Source: Pseudobacteriovorax antillogorgiicola
GTDB taxonomy: Bacteria; Bdellovibrionota_B; Oligoflexia; Oligoflexales; Oligoflexaceae
DNA: 64,000 bases
Assembly (NCBI RefSeq): GCF_900177345.1
Contig: NZ_FWZT01000001.1
Coordinates: 248,001-312,000 of the forward strand
Direction of reading: 5' to 3'
In this document: one piece after another, positions 8,464 to 17,487 of the stretch
How the letters are laid out: each line of letters opens with the position of its first letter
Numbering within the stretch: position 1 is the first letter of the stretch
Notes under the pieces: model-generated
Told to the model about the DNA's origin: nothing
Database searches by the model: none
The model's input: only the letters and a program-made list of their open reading frames with translations
Translations under genes and position numbers: made by a program

Positions 8464-8828
8464 ACCACAAGGGCGCGTTGGCTGAGGAGAAGGTTTCAGT
8501 TTGGCTTGAACGACAAGGCTGGAAAACATTGGCCCGCAACTACCGTCACATTGGCTTCGAACTGGATATCGTCTCAGTTCAGGGCAAGACTCTATTGGTC
8601 ACGGAGGTCAAATCCCGCCCCTCTATTCATGATGAGAACGACTTACGCCCCGGCGATTACCTCACTGACCGGCAAATATCTAAAATTAAAAAGGGAATAG
8701 TACATTTCCTATCAGAAGTGCTGCTCGACATCGATAGTATACGCATGGATCTGGTAGTTGTTATGGGTATGAGGCAAGATAAATTAGCCCGATATAAAAA
8801 TATCAGGCTCAATTCACTTTCCGACTAG
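8460..8828 (+). CDS. YraN/UPF0102 family nuclease-like protein
   Basis: A 122-residue UPF0102 protein, a family with a PD-(D/E)xK (Holliday-junction-resolvase-like) fold. The N-terminal KGALAEEKVSVWLERQGW and RNYRHIGFELDIVS match the family. The probable metal-binding core is Glu52/Asp54-like residues in FELDIV plus the TEVKSR motif. The biological role of the family is not settled. Last gene of the operon; it ends 13 bases before the convergent rplS. The assignment is strong from sequence and from its coupling to rnhB. Confidence 0.9.
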   Translation: MNHKGALAEEKVSVWLERQGWKTLARNYRHIGFELDIVSVQGKTLLVTEVKSRPSIHDENDLRPGDYLTDRQISKIKKGIVHFLSEVLLDIDSIRMDLVVVMGMRQDKLARYKNIRLNSLSD

Positions 8829-8841
8829 GGAAGAACAGGTC

Positions 8842-9219
8842 TTACTTGCCGCGAGGAATGTAACGACTCTTAATTCTTGCAGCCTTACCAGAAAGGTTGC
8901 GGAGGTAGAACAATCGAGATCGTCTTACGATACCTGATGCAAGAACCTCAATTTTGTCGATGTTTGGTGAGTACACTGGGAAAACCCGCTCAACACCAAC
9001 GCCGTTCGCACCAATTTTTCGAACTGTGAAGCTTGATTCAACTCCACCTTTCTTATAACGAATGACAACCCCTTCAAAAGCCTGCACGCGGAATTTATCG
9101 CTGCTGCCTTCTTTGATCTTGTAGTGAACCTTAATGGTATCACCAGAGCGGAAGGTAGGAAGATTTGGCTCGTTGTCGAATTTTTTCTTTTCGAATGCTG
9201 AAATGATACTGTTTTTCAT
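8842..9219 (-). CDS. rplS: 50S ribosomal protein L19
   Basis: Large-subunit protein at the interface with the 30S subunit. Its 125 residues include the L19 hallmarks [49 protein letters not shown] and the C-terminal [19 protein letters not shown]. Genes often found with rplS (trmD, rimM, rpsP) are not adjacent here; upstream is a hypothetical gene about 140 bases away, so rplS probably has its own promoter. It converges with the rnhB-yraN operon. Confidence 0.97.
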   Translation of the reverse strand: MKNSIISAFEKKKFDNEPNLPTFRSGDTIKVHYKIKEGSSDKFRVQAFEGVVIRYKKGGVESSFTVRKIGANGVGVERVFPVYSPNIDKIEVLASGIVRRSRLFYLRNLSGKAARIKSRYIPRGK

Positions 9220-9299
9220 GAGTCGAAACCTATTTTTTCTCTAATCGCACGCTATTCTGTTTGATCCTCAGGATCCTAGACCCCATTTCGGAATGAGCT

Positions 9300-9328
9300 T
9301 TGTTACATGACTTGCCTGAACCCGTCAA
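9300..9328 (-). promoter_or_regulatory. Candidate sigma-70-type promoter for rplS
   Basis: On the minus strand TTGACG (9328-9323) is followed after 17 bases by TAACAA (9305-9300), with an alternative overlapping TGTAAC. Transcription would begin near 9293, about 75 bases before the rplS start. The -35 box is near-consensus and the -10 is weak. Between it and the gene lies a short palindrome (GATCCTCAGGATC, near 9262-9274). Not experimentally supported. Confidence 0.4.
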
Positions 9329-9362
9329 GAGTTTACTGAAAGAATCCCTCAAATCACGCCAA

Positions 9363-9821
9363 TTAGGCTTGCATTGCTTGCTCGTAGAAGTCGGGCTCTC
9401 CACTTACATCCTGAAATAGTTCGTAAAGATCTTCTCGATCGGATGTAGACATCTTGGCACGAATCAGAGGCATAACCTTTTCAGCCATTAATTCCGTGTA
9501 GGAGGTCAAAGCAGCTAACAAGGGAGCAAAGGCCTTTTCCACGCCATCAATACGCGATGAGCCTATCAACTCGATATCTCGGATCATGGTTTCCAGCTTG
9601 TCTAGGGAGTCCTGCGCTAGGGAAGCCAGATAACTACCCTGATGGGACAATTCCAAAACCTCTGGTAGCAAATAGTTCTTATCGAGGGCGCTTCTACTGA
9701 GAATCTCTCTCTTCAAAGCGGTCCATTTCTGTTCGCGGGTATCTGGGCTAGCGTTGAGCAGTTCACCAGCAAGCCCTATGACTTCCTGATTCCAAGTCTT
9801 TAAATACTGAAGCACATCCAT
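9363..9821 (-). CDS. Hypothetical protein
   Basis: A 152-residue soluble helical protein of unknown function. The ATG at 9821 (MDVLQYLKTW) is preceded by GGAGG at ideal spacing, so the 14-codon upstream extension is not used. Sequence is acidic and helix-forming throughout (for example EKAFAPLLAALTSYTELMAE), ending in LYELFQDVSGEPDFYEQAMQA. No cysteine, membrane segment or known motif is seen. It is flanked by about 150 bases upstream and 140 bases downstream without genes and looks monocistronic. Confidence 0.7.
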   Translation of the reverse strand: MDVLQYLKTWNQEVIGLAGELLNASPDTREQKWTALKREILSRSALDKNYLLPEVLELSHQGSYLASLAQDSLDKLETMIRDIELIGSSRIDGVEKAFAPLLAALTSYTELMAEKVMPLIRAKMSTSDREDLYELFQDVSGEPDFYEQAMQA

Positions 9822-9970
9822 ACTAACCTCCACGGTGAAGATTTTGAGTCGATCGGATGCCAAAATGGCTTTTCTGGAATAAGTTGTTGGCTAGATATAA
9901 TACAGGCTCAAACCACTTACAAGCCGATCTTTGGGGACTTTTAGCGGCCTAAAGATGAGAACAGCATGAA

Positions 9971-10780
9971 TTATTTTCGCCGTAGAACGCTTGGTTTGTA
10001 AGACATGATCGATCGCACGTAATGGATATCCCCCTGTTCACCGGTCTTATTGACTTTGTCAATCAGTTCATTGTTGGTGAGTATTGACAGGTCATTGAGA
10101 GATAGGTTTGGATTTTTTGCAGGTGCTTTAGGCTTCTTGTTAGAGAAGCCCTCGCTCATAAAGAAGGCTAAGCTCCAAATATCATGAGCTTTTAAAGTTT
10201 TCTGATAGCTAGACATGGCCGTTCCAGATGAGCCAATTAAAATAGTGTTAAAGTAGGAATAGGGCGACCGAACGCTTTCTTGAAACTGCTTCCTCAAATC
10301 CTTTGGTGGCGGTATCATTGGCAGCGCTGGATTCTTCGTAAATCGTCCGTCGCCACCACCAGTAGCGCCATGACATGAGGCGCATTGCTCTCGATAAAGT
10401 CTTTCACCATGAGCTTGATCGGGAATCCGCGCTGGCGAGGTAACCATCCTATATAACTCAAAGGTAAGCTGCCTTAGCTTTAGGAAATCAGCCTTTAAGC
10501 TAGGGCTCGGCTTTCCTTTCGCCCTGTAGGCTGCGTATGCTTTCACAAATCGGTCCTGTTTTTTCTTACTCAGCTTGCCCTTGATTTTGTCAAAGAGAGC
10601 ATCCATTTCAGACACTCGTTGTTGGTGGCGCTCTGCGTCTAATCGATCATCAACTGTAAATTCAAGAAGTTGTAGCCAACGCCGCAAATTATAGGTGTGC
10701 TGTCGCTTTTGCTCTTTGGTGTCACGAGCTGAAAGGCTCGTCCCTAAACTTATAAGCACTAGGAAAATGCTAAGTCTCAT
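9971..10780 (-). CDS. Periplasmic c-type cytochrome, single heme
   Basis: A 269-residue secreted protein with a signal peptide (MRLSIFLVLISLGTSLSA). A highly charged helical region (about residues 20-120) precedes one class I cytochrome c domain: CASCH at residues 133-137 binds heme and Met189 (GTAMSSY) is the likely sixth ligand. About 75 residues follow the domain. It probably carries electrons in the periplasm, but its partners are unknown. Its start overlaps the end of the GDPD gene by 11 bases, indicating coupled translation. The long N-terminal helical domain is not one I recognise. Confidence 0.85.
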   Translation of the reverse strand: MRLSIFLVLISLGTSLSARDTKEQKRQHTYNLRRWLQLLEFTVDDRLDAERHQQRVSEMDALFDKIKGKLSKKKQDRFVKAYAAYRAKGKPSPSLKADFLKLRQLTFELYRMVTSPARIPDQAHGERLYREQCASCHGATGGGDGRFTKNPALPMIPPPKDLRKQFQESVRSPYSYFNTILIGSSGTAMSSYQKTLKAHDIWSLAFFMSEGFSNKKPKAPAKNPNLSLNDLSILTNNELIDKVNKTGEQGDIHYVRSIMSYKPSVLRRK

Positions 10781-11501
10781 GCTGCGGTAAACCGTTGGTT
10801 AAAATTTCGTCAACTCCTGCCTTGATCGCCATGTCCACTTCTACATTCCTTTCGGGAAGGTAGGCAAGGACACGTCCACCGCGGGATCGGTATTTCTCAA
10901 CAAGCTTCGGCTTGAACAAGGGAATCCCACAAAATGACGGCGGAAGAGCATAAACCCGATTGGGCTTTACTCCTGAAAGGAACGATGCTCCCAGAAGCAT
11001 ACTGAAGCCGGCTCGTCGACACTCCGACTCCCGAGCTAAAGTGGTAGCTCCAGGAAATTTTGTCAAGAGGAGTCGGTCGTGCTCAGCACTCCAAAGTAAG
11101 AATCGAGCATGAGCGAGAAGCCAGTGCTGAGCGTCGCGATCGCTAGCCCAGGCCGCGAGTAATTGGATGCTTCGTTCGGCGCTTTCTGGCTTGATATCGA
11201 AAATCCAGTTATATGCTGCGTATTCAGTCAAAAACTCCTCAAGAGACATACCAAACTGTCCATCAACCAACTGAGTTTCTTTGAACTGCACCAGAGTCAT
11301 ATCCTCGACACAAATATCCCGACCGGCTGTACGCTCCATGGAGCTGTCATGATGCAAGACAATGTGGCCATCAACTGTGGTTCGCAGATCGGTCTCTAAT
11401 GAGGCAAAACCAGCTTCAAGAGCTGCATCGAATGCCGCTTTGGTATTTTCCACATGCTCCTGGTGAAATCCTCGGTGACTGATCCAATTGATGGGCGACA
11501 T
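10770..11501 (-). CDS. Glycerophosphodiester phosphodiesterase family protein
   Basis: GDPD-type TIM-barrel phosphodiesterase, which hydrolyses glycerophosphodiesters to glycerol 3-phosphate and an alcohol. The ATG at 11501 (MSPINWISHRG) has AGGAG upstream and gives a 243-residue cytoplasmic protein; the longer frame to 11555 is less likely. Motifs: ISHRG with the first catalytic histidine, then ENTKAAF, then LETDLR (metal-binding Glu and Asp), then VLHHDSSMERT with the second histidine. The C-terminal VDEILTNGLP is also typical. It overlaps the cytochrome c gene downstream by 11 bases. Confidence 0.9.
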   Translation of the reverse strand: MSPINWISHRGFHQEHVENTKAAFDAALEAGFASLETDLRTTVDGHIVLHHDSSMERTAGRDICVEDMTLVQFKETQLVDGQFGMSLEEFLTEYAAYNWIFDIKPESAERSIQLLAAWASDRDAQHWLLAHARFLLWSAEHDRLLLTKFPGATTLARESECRRAGFSMLLGASFLSGVKPNRVYALPPSFCGIPLFKPKLVEKYRSRGGRVLAYLPERNVEVDMAIKAGVDEILTNGLPQHET

Positions 11502-11665
11502 AGTGGCTCCTAGAGGTTGCGAATACGACTTATAGAACTCGTTATACTTTTTCACTACAATGTGGCCTGCAGCGCCTTCTAGAGGTGCAACGCTTCATTT
11601 CTCCACCATTACTGACGACAGTCAAGTGTAATAGCGAGACTCGATTCCATATAAAGGTGCAAACC

Positions 11666-13801
11666 GTGGCAGATACAAATACTAAATATCAAAGCTGGAA
11701 AAAACTTGCAGAGAAAGATCTTCGTGGCAAACCCGTTGATGAGCTAACCCGAGAGACCCCTGAAGGCATTCCCATGAAGCCCATCTACTTCGCCGAGGAT
11801 CTGGAGCAGCGGCCTCACACGAACACCGTCCCAGGGGAAGCGCCGTTCACGCGAGGGCCGCGGGCGACCATGTACACAGGAAGACCATGGACCATTCGCC
11901 AGTACGCTGGCTTTTCCACAGCAGAGGAGTCGAATCGCTTCTATCGCAAGAATCTTGCCGCCGGCCAGAAAGGCCTTAGCGTAGCCTTCGATCTTGCGAC
12001 CCACCGAGGTTATGACTCGGACCACCCGAGAGTGGTCGGCGATGTGGGTAAGGCAGGGGTTGCCATCGATTCTGTGGAAGATATGAAAATCCTCTTCGAC
12101 CAAATTCCACTCGATCAAATGAGCGTTTCCATGACCATGAACGGTGCCGTGATTCCGATCATGGCTGCCTACATTGTTGCTGCTGAGGAGCAAGGTGTCA
12201 GCCCTGATAAGCTATCCGGTACGATTCAGAATGATATCCTGAAAGAATATATGGTCCGCAATACCTATATTTACCCCCCCGACCACTCCATGCGCTTAGT
12301 CGGAGACATTATCGCCTACACCGCAGAAAATATGCCTCGCTTCAACAGTATATCGATCAGTGGCTACCACATGCAGGAAGCGGGTGCGAACTCGGCTATT
12401 GAACTCGCCTTCACCCTTGCTGACGGTATTGAATACGTGAAAGCCGCGCTGGCAAGGGGCCTCGACGTCGACCAGTTTGCTCCGCGACTATCATTCTTCT
12501 TTGCCATTGGCATGAACTTTTACATGGAAGTGGCCAAGCTCCGCGCTGCGCGAACTTTATGGGCCCAGATGATGGGCGAATTTCAGCCCAAAAACCCCAA
12601 GTCCTTGATGCTACGCACCCACTGCCAAACTTCAGGCTACACCCTTACTGAGCAAGATCCTTACAACAATGTGATCAGGACCACGATTGAGGCTATGGCT
12701 GCATCCATGGGCGGAACCCAATCACTCCACACCAACTCATTTGATGAGGCCGTTGGACTTCCTACTGATTTCTCCGCTAGGCTAGCCCGGAACACGCAAT
12801 TGATCCTTCAAGAAGAAACTGACATCACCCATGTGGTAGATCCCTTCGGCGGCAGCTATTTTATGGAATCGCTCACCCAAGATCTTATCGATAAGGCTAA
12901 AGAGATTATCGCGGAAGTGAATGAGATGGGTGGCATGGTAGAAGCGATCAATACCGGCTACCCCAAGCTCAAAATCGAAGAAGCAGCCGCCCGCAAGCAG
13001 GCTCGGGTGGACAGTGGCCGGGATGTGATTGTTGGCGTTAACAAATATCAAACCACCAGCAAGAGCGACTATGATGTACTCAGCATCGATAACACCCAAG
13101 TTCGTCGCCAACAAATTGAGCGACTCGATGCCTTAAAATCCAAGCGCGATCAAGAGCAGGTTAGCCTGGCTCTAAAGAATCTGGAAGCAGGGGCGCGCTC
13201 CAATGGCAATATTTTAGAGCTTGCCATTCCTGCGATTCGCGCCCGAGCAACCATCGGCGAAGTTTCCGATGCCTTGCGGTCAGTGTTCGGTGAGCATCAA
13301 GCTGCGGTGCAAACCGTATCCAGTGTCTATGCAACGGAGTACCAGGTGGACGAAAACTACCAGAAAGCCAAAGATCAAATCGAAGCCTTCGCTCAAAACG
13401 AGGGTCGCCAACCCCGTATCCTCATCGTAAAGCTAGGGCAGGACGGCCATGATCGTGGTGCTAAGGTCATTGCCACTGGCTTTGCCGATCTAGGTTTCGA
13501 TGTGGACATGGGTCCCCTGTTCCAAACCCCCGATGAGGCAGCGAAACAAGCCGTTGAAAACGATGTCCACGTGATAGGTGTCTCATCCCAAGCGGCAGGC
13601 CATCTCACCCTTGTCCCTGAACTCATTGCCAGCTTAAAGAAACAAGGAGCTGGTGATATTAGGGTAGTCGTTGGTGGCATTATTCCTGAGCAAGACTATC
13701 AGCAACTTTTCGATGACGGCGCCGCCGAAGTCTTCGGACCAGGTACCCCAATTCCCGTGGCTGCACTCCGAACGCTTAAGGCGATTGGAGCGCAGGGCTG
13801 A
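11666..13801 (+). CDS. Methylmalonyl-CoA mutase, full-length B12-dependent
   Basis: Interconverts (R)-methylmalonyl-CoA and succinyl-CoA with adenosylcobalamin. I place the start at GTG 11666, seven bases after AAAGGTG, giving 711 residues whose N-terminus ([10 protein letters not shown]) aligns with the family; the frame is open to 11585 but that part looks untranslated. The substrate-binding barrel is seen in [16 protein letters not shown] and [10 protein letters not shown]. The B12-binding C-terminal domain has the DxHxxG motif in [14 protein letters not shown]. Catalytic and cofactor domains are on one chain, as in MutB/Sbm; no small subunit gene is present. Its stop and the meaB start share one base. 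Confidence 0.95.
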   Translation: MADTNTKYQSWKKLAEKDLRGKPVDELTRETPEGIPMKPIYFAEDLEQRPHTNTVPGEAPFTRGPRATMYTGRPWTIRQYAGFSTAEESNRFYRKNLAAGQKGLSVAFDLATHRGYDSDHPRVVGDVGKAGVAIDSVEDMKILFDQIPLDQMSVSMTMNGAVIPIMAAYIVAAEEQGVSPDKLSGTIQNDILKEYMVRNTYIYPPDHSMRLVGDIIAYTAENMPRFNSISISGYHMQEAGANSAIELAFTLADGIEYVKAALARGLDVDQFAPRLSFFFAIGMNFYMEVAKLRAARTLWAQMMGEFQPKNPKSLMLRTHCQTSGYTLTEQDPYNNVIRTTIEAMAASMGGTQSLHTNSFDEAVGLPTDFSARLARNTQLILQEETDITHVVDPFGGSYFMESLTQDLIDKAKEIIAEVNEMGGMVEAINTGYPKLKIEEAAARKQARVDSGRDVIVGVNKYQTTSKSDYDVLSIDNTQVRRQQIERLDALKSKRDQEQVSLALKNLEAGARSNGNILELAIPAIRARATIGEVSDALRSVFGEHQAAVQTVSSVYATEYQVDENYQKAKDQIEAFAQNEGRQPRILIVKLGQDGHDRGAKVIATGFADLGFDVDMGPLFQTPDEAAKQAVENDVHVIGVSSQAAGHLTLVPELIASLKKQGAGDIRVVVGGIIPEQDYQQLFDDGAAEVFGPGTPIPVAALRTLKAIGAQG

Positions 13802-14778
13802 TGACTGATAATCTGTTTGAGCGGCTTCTTAGTGGCGAGCGGCGAGCCCTAGGCAAAGCAATCACCCTCATCGAGAGCCAAAGCCCCAAGCACCGTGCTG
13901 AGGCCAACGCTTTGATGGACCAAGTGATGAAAGCCCCTAAACCCTCGATCCGTATTGGGATCAGCGGCACTCCAGGAGCTGGCAAATCCACGTTTATCGA
14001 GGCCTTCGGAATGGCTCTTATTGAAAAAGGCCATAAAGTTGCCGTCCTAGCTGTTGACCCTTCATCTCCTATTAGCTCTGGTAGTATTTTGGGAGACAAA
14101 ACGAGAATGCAGCACTTGTCTGCCCATCCCCAAGCGTTTATCCGCCCGTCACCAGCGGGACGACACTTGGGGGGTGTTGCCAGCCGCACCCGGGAAGCCA
14201 TCTATTTATGCGAAGCTGCCAACTACGATTTCATCATTGTTGAAACCGTTGGTGTAGGCCAATCTGAACATCTTGTCCACTCCATGGTCGATGCCTTCAT
14301 CTATCTTCAGCTACCCAATTCTGGAGACCAGCTGCAGGGCATCAAGAAAGGTATTTTAGAGCTCGCTCATCTGATATTAGTCAATAAATGCGATGGCAAG
14401 CATGTCCAGGCCGCCAAACGCGCCAAAACAGACCTTGACCTCGCCCTGAATCTTATCTATCAGAACCGCCCAGAAGAGCGCCCCGAAGTTATCCTGATGA
14501 GCGCTCTAGAGAAAACAGGCCTTGATCAGGTATACCAGCAAATCCTCGCTCTCATAGATGGGCTCAAATCTAACGAGGAGCTTCACTCCCGACGGGCCCA
14601 ACAGGCGCTTGATTGGTATCGCGATGAAGTTCAGCGACTTTTAGTAGAGCGGGTTTTCGAAAACGAGGACTTTAAGCGTCTCTACCAAGAGGCCGAGGCC
14701 AGTGTTGCGAGACAAGAAAAGTCCGCGAGGCAGGCAGCATTTAAGTTTACCAACGCTCTGATGATTGGATCTAAGTAA
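13801..14778 (+). CDS. meaB: MeaB/ArgK-type GTPase for methylmalonyl-CoA mutase
   Basis: G3E-family P-loop GTPase that loads and protects adenosylcobalamin in methylmalonyl-CoA mutase. The 325-residue protein has Walker A GTPGAGKST at about 56-64, a DPSSP motif after the second strand, VETVGVGQSE (G3 region) and NKCD (G4 base specificity). The switch III-like GDKTRMQ segment is also present. Its first base is the last base of the mutase stop (TGATG), and its own stop overlaps the next start in the same manner, so the three genes are strictly coupled. The neighbour confirms the mutase-chaperone role. Confidence 0.95.
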   Translation: MTDNLFERLLSGERRALGKAITLIESQSPKHRAEANALMDQVMKAPKPSIRIGISGTPGAGKSTFIEAFGMALIEKGHKVAVLAVDPSSPISSGSILGDKTRMQHLSAHPQAFIRPSPAGRHLGGVASRTREAIYLCEAANYDFIIVETVGVGQSEHLVHSMVDAFIYLQLPNSGDQLQGIKKGILELAHLILVNKCDGKHVQAAKRAKTDLDLALNLIYQNRPEERPEVILMSALEKTGLDQVYQQILALIDGLKSNEELHSRRAQQALDWYRDEVQRLLVERVFENEDFKRLYQEAEASVARQEKSARQAAFKFTNALMIGSK

Positions 14779-15161
14779 TGTCAGAAATTTTTATTACCGA
14801 GGAAGCCAGACAAAACGCAATTACCATGCAGTCGAGCAACGACAACTTCCGTAACCTTCCACTGCGGCTGTATTTGGAAGGCAAAGGCTGCGATGGGTTT
14901 TATTATGGCGTGACCTTCGACGAGAAAACTGAGCAAGATCTCGAATTTCCGCAGGAAAACCTCTTAGTCATCTGTGATCCAGATACTCTTGAGTTTTGCA
15001 GTGGCTCAACCATCACCTGGGTTGACGATGAGCGGGGTCGAGGCTTTCTGGTCGAAAACCCTCAGCACCGAAAATTTAGAGGCAAGTTCTACAAAAGACA
15101 GGCTTGGCAAGATAAACTGACAGCGAAAGTTTCGGCTCAATCCAATTCTACCAAGCGATAG
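14778..15161 (+). CDS. HesB/IscA-like (A-type carrier fold) protein lacking the C-terminal cysteines
   Basis: A 127-residue protein of the A-type iron-sulfur carrier fold: an N-terminal IFITEEARQNA, then LRLYLEGKGCDGFYYGVTFD, where Cys38 aligns with the first conserved cysteine. The usual C-terminal CGCG pair is replaced by QHRKFRGKFYKR, so normal cluster transfer is doubtful. Two other cysteines (in VICDP and EFCSGS) are not at conserved places. Coupled to meaB by a one-base stop/start overlap, which suggests a job in mutase maturation or in branched-chain or propionate metabolism. Its last 25 bases overlap the convergent winged-helix gene. Confidence 0.78.
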   Translation: MSEIFITEEARQNAITMQSSNDNFRNLPLRLYLEGKGCDGFYYGVTFDEKTEQDLEFPQENLLVICDPDTLEFCSGSTITWVDDERGRGFLVENPQHRKFRGKFYKRQAWQDKLTAKVSAQSNSTKR

Positions 15162-15754
15162 CCACCGCCATAGACACTTTCAATTTCAAGACAGGTATTA
15201 CCCAATTTTTTCCGCAGCCGAGACATGTGACTATCAATAGTGCTGCGGGATATCTTAGCTCCATCCCAGACAAGCTCAGCCAGCCGCCGCCTGGAAATTG
15301 GCTTGTGATGACTACTCAATAGAAGCTTTATGATTTTAGCCTCTTTATGAGAAAGCGCTATTTCAACTTCGTTATCATGGATCACAAGCCTCATGGATTC
15401 GAAGTCCAAAGTGAATGGCTCAGCCGAAGCTCCCTGCCTTTCAAGTGCCGCCTTTATCCTAAATGGTAGAGTTTCATCAAAATGCAAAACTTCATCGTCG
15501 AGATCACACAAATTGTCTGCTACAATCAAAATACGAACACCCCGCAGACTCCGATCTTTGAGCGCGTCTAGAGAATCGAAATCCAATCCATTGACAATCA
15601 AGGCCTGGGGTTTTTCAATACTTCCCGCTATTCTGGCCAGAGTTATGAGGCTGTCGAGAGAGGCAATTGAACGAACTGCTACCGCCCCCTGAATCAGAGG
15701 CAGAATTCGTTTTCTTGATCCATCAGGTCGCTCCAAGAGCCAGACTACGCCCAT
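15137..15754 (-). CDS. Winged-helix (OmpR-type) DNA-binding regulator with degenerate N-terminal domain
   Basis: A 205-residue protein ending in an OmpR/PhoB-type winged helix: EAKIIKLLL, then ISRRRLAELVW, the recognition helix STIDSHMSRLRKKL and the wing YGGGYRLVEL. The N-terminal 110 residues occupy the place of a receiver but lack the acidic pair and a clear phosphoacceptor, so control is probably not by phosphorylation. ATG 15754 with GAGG is preferred over the GTG at 15766 that overlaps the upstream lipoprotein stop. It follows that lipoprotein gene with 8 bases between and may be cotranscribed. Targets are unknown. Confidence 0.82.
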   Translation of the reverse strand: MGVVWLLERPDGSRKRILPLIQGAVAVRSIASLDSLITLARIAGSIEKPQALIVNGLDFDSLDALKDRSLRGVRILIVADNLCDLDDEVLHFDETLPFRIKAALERQGASAEPFTLDFESMRLVIHDNEVEIALSHKEAKIIKLLLSSHHKPISRRRLAELVWDGAKISRSTIDSHMSRLRKKLGNTCLEIESVYGGGYRLVELD

Positions 15755-15762
15755 ATTCAACC

Positions 15763-16965
15763 TCACAGATCAATTTCACAGATCGAAAACTTTTTCGTAA
15801 AGCCCGAAGGGTATTGCTTGATCACAAATGGCTCGTCATCAGCGTCGCCCATCACCCCCATAACTAGATAGGTTCCTTCTTGATAAACTCCATGGTTGCC
15901 AAGATCATTGATATCAGTGGCTGATATCTTTTGCACGGTTAGTGTGCTTTCACCATCAAGCCATTTAGGAGTCAGTAAATAGGAGAATGTAGTGGTCGGG
16001 AGGAGCACAGGGTCACCAATGTGCTCGTTTTCGATAACAAAGGATTTCGCCCACAGTTGATCACCTTTCTGGTCTAAAAAACGAATTTCCATGCTAGCGT
16101 TTTCCCAAATAAGAGTATCGCCAACCACATAAACTAATAGGACACCCTCACGATGCTTGGCCATAGTCCAACTTTCTACCCGATCCTTAACCTCCTCACC
16201 TAGCTCGTAGACCGAAGGCTTCGCCTTAGATGAGCCCAAGACAGCAAACCTAAATTTAGGAAACGACTTGCCATTCCCGCCAATTCGATCTTTTTTCCAC
16301 ATTAAAAATAACTCTCCATCACCAACAGGAGCAGATTTTACATCACCTTCTATTTTCAAACTTGAGAGTCTTTGATAGCTCATCATTTCCTTTTTCTCGT
16401 CAATCAAAAACTCAAAGATATAGCTGGGCGAATCATCTCGGGATGAGTCCTCCTTAAGTTCCTTTGAAACCAACCAAAAACCCTTCGCAGACGGATAGAC
16501 CTCTTGTCCATAAAAGTTGATACCAAGGCTTTGAGATTTATGAATGACGACATTTTTTTCTGGGTCTCTCAACTCTATGTGCTTCATCCCCTGACTGGAA
16601 CTCAGCTCTATTGCAAAGAGTCGCCTCCCTCCAGCTCTAACCGTACCGAGGTAGCGCCCGCGGCCACCCCAGTTAAGGTCGATAACACCACTTTCCGTAG
16701 CAACATCTCCACCAGAGAACGGCTTAAAAGAGTGACTCCGACGCCCAGATCGATCGCGAGCGGTAACAACGAAACCCTTTTGTTCTTTTACCTGTGCCAA
16801 GGCAAGGTTAAGGATTTCAATCTCGGATCGTTTCTGAGGCCAATCCTCGCAGTCAACAGACTTCGCTTCTTGCAAAACAACCCACTCTGATTTGAGCCCG
16901 GCACGGTTTACCATTTGGCAAGATGTTGTTAAAAGACTTATTAATATTAAGAGATTACATTTCAT
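15763..16965 (-). CDS. Hypothetical lipoprotein
   Basis: A 400-residue exported protein. The N-terminus MKCNLLILISLLTTSCQ is a lipoprotein signal with lipobox LTTSC. The mature part is rich in beta-strand patterns with repeated short hydrophobic blocks (KGFWLVSKEL, GELFLMWKKD, GVLLVYVVGD, FSYLLTPKW), compatible with a beta-propeller-like fold, though no family signature is recognised. It directly precedes the winged-helix regulator and may signal to it or be coregulated with it. The upstream region of 76 bases to the divergent lipoprotein gene at 17042 would hold both promoters. Confidence 0.7.
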   Translation of the reverse strand: MKCNLLILISLLTTSCQMVNRAGLKSEWVVLQEAKSVDCEDWPQKRSEIEILNLALAQVKEQKGFVVTARDRSGRRSHSFKPFSGGDVATESGVIDLNWGGRGRYLGTVRAGGRRLFAIELSSSQGMKHIELRDPEKNVVIHKSQSLGINFYGQEVYPSAKGFWLVSKELKEDSSRDDSPSYIFEFLIDEKKEMMSYQRLSSLKIEGDVKSAPVGDGELFLMWKKDRIGGNGKSFPKFRFAVLGSSKAKPSVYELGEEVKDRVESWTMAKHREGVLLVYVVGDTLIWENASMEIRFLDQKGDQLWAKSFVIENEHIGDPVLLPTTTFSYLLTPKWLDGESTLTVQKISATDINDLGNHGVYQEGTYLVMGVMGDADDEPFVIKQYPSGFTKKFSICEIDL

Positions 16966-17041
16966 AAAATCAGAATCCCTAAAGTTTCGTTAAACAGAGA
17001 CGAAAATCCCTGGTATGGACAGGTACTTGATTGGTTAATCT

Positions 17042-17371
17042 ATGAAAAGTGGATTGTTTTTTAAATTTTTGTATCTTGGCATGAGTCTCTCGCTTATTTC
17101 TTGCCAAACCACCGTGACCATGGATGTGGTACGCGACGGAGTCCAACTTCCCTACATTAAGAATACCGCAAACGAATGTTATTATTTAGACGAATTTATG
17201 CCTATTCCTGACAATCTTGTCTCGGGACGGAGCGGCAAATTAAGACTCCGCTACTACACCTATAAATCAGCCCTCTATAAAGACTATAAGAACAAGCATA
17301 TCATTCTTTCATTTTACTCAACAGACGAGCAATGCTGGTCTCTCTTCGAAGAGTATTACGTGACAGACTGA
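17042..17371 (+). CDS. Small hypothetical lipoprotein
   Basis: A 109-residue protein starting MKSGLFFKFL, with a lipoprotein signal and lipobox SLISC at about residues 17-21. The mature part is small, rich in Tyr and Asp/Glu (ECYYLDEFMPIPD, LRLRYYTYKS) and contains two more cysteines, which could pair in the periplasm. No family is recognised. It is divergent from the larger lipoprotein and regulator pair. Downstream, about 115 bases separate it from the next lipoprotein gene. Confidence 0.62.
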   Translation: MKSGLFFKFLYLGMSLSLISCQTTVTMDVVRDGVQLPYIKNTANECYYLDEFMPIPDNLVSGRSGKLRLRYYTYKSALYKDYKNKHIILSFYSTDEQCWSLFEEYYVTD

Positions 17372-17487
17372 AGAGACAAATCACCTTGCCCCCATTTTCT
17401 GGTAAAATCTATTTAGAGCCAGTCTCAAGTTTAGCCCTCTCCATTGAGAGATTGAGCCCAAGCAATTCTTAGATTCAAGAGGTTTCC

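Noticed and set aside
11502-11665. Possible cobalamin riboswitch ahead of the B12-dependent mutase
   Set aside because: No B12-box (GCCACTG) or other conserved riboswitch core could be found in the 164-base region.
17436-17460. Hairpin CTCTC/GAGAG after the small lipoprotein gene
   Set aside because: The stem is only five bases and no T-run follows, so it was not called a terminator.
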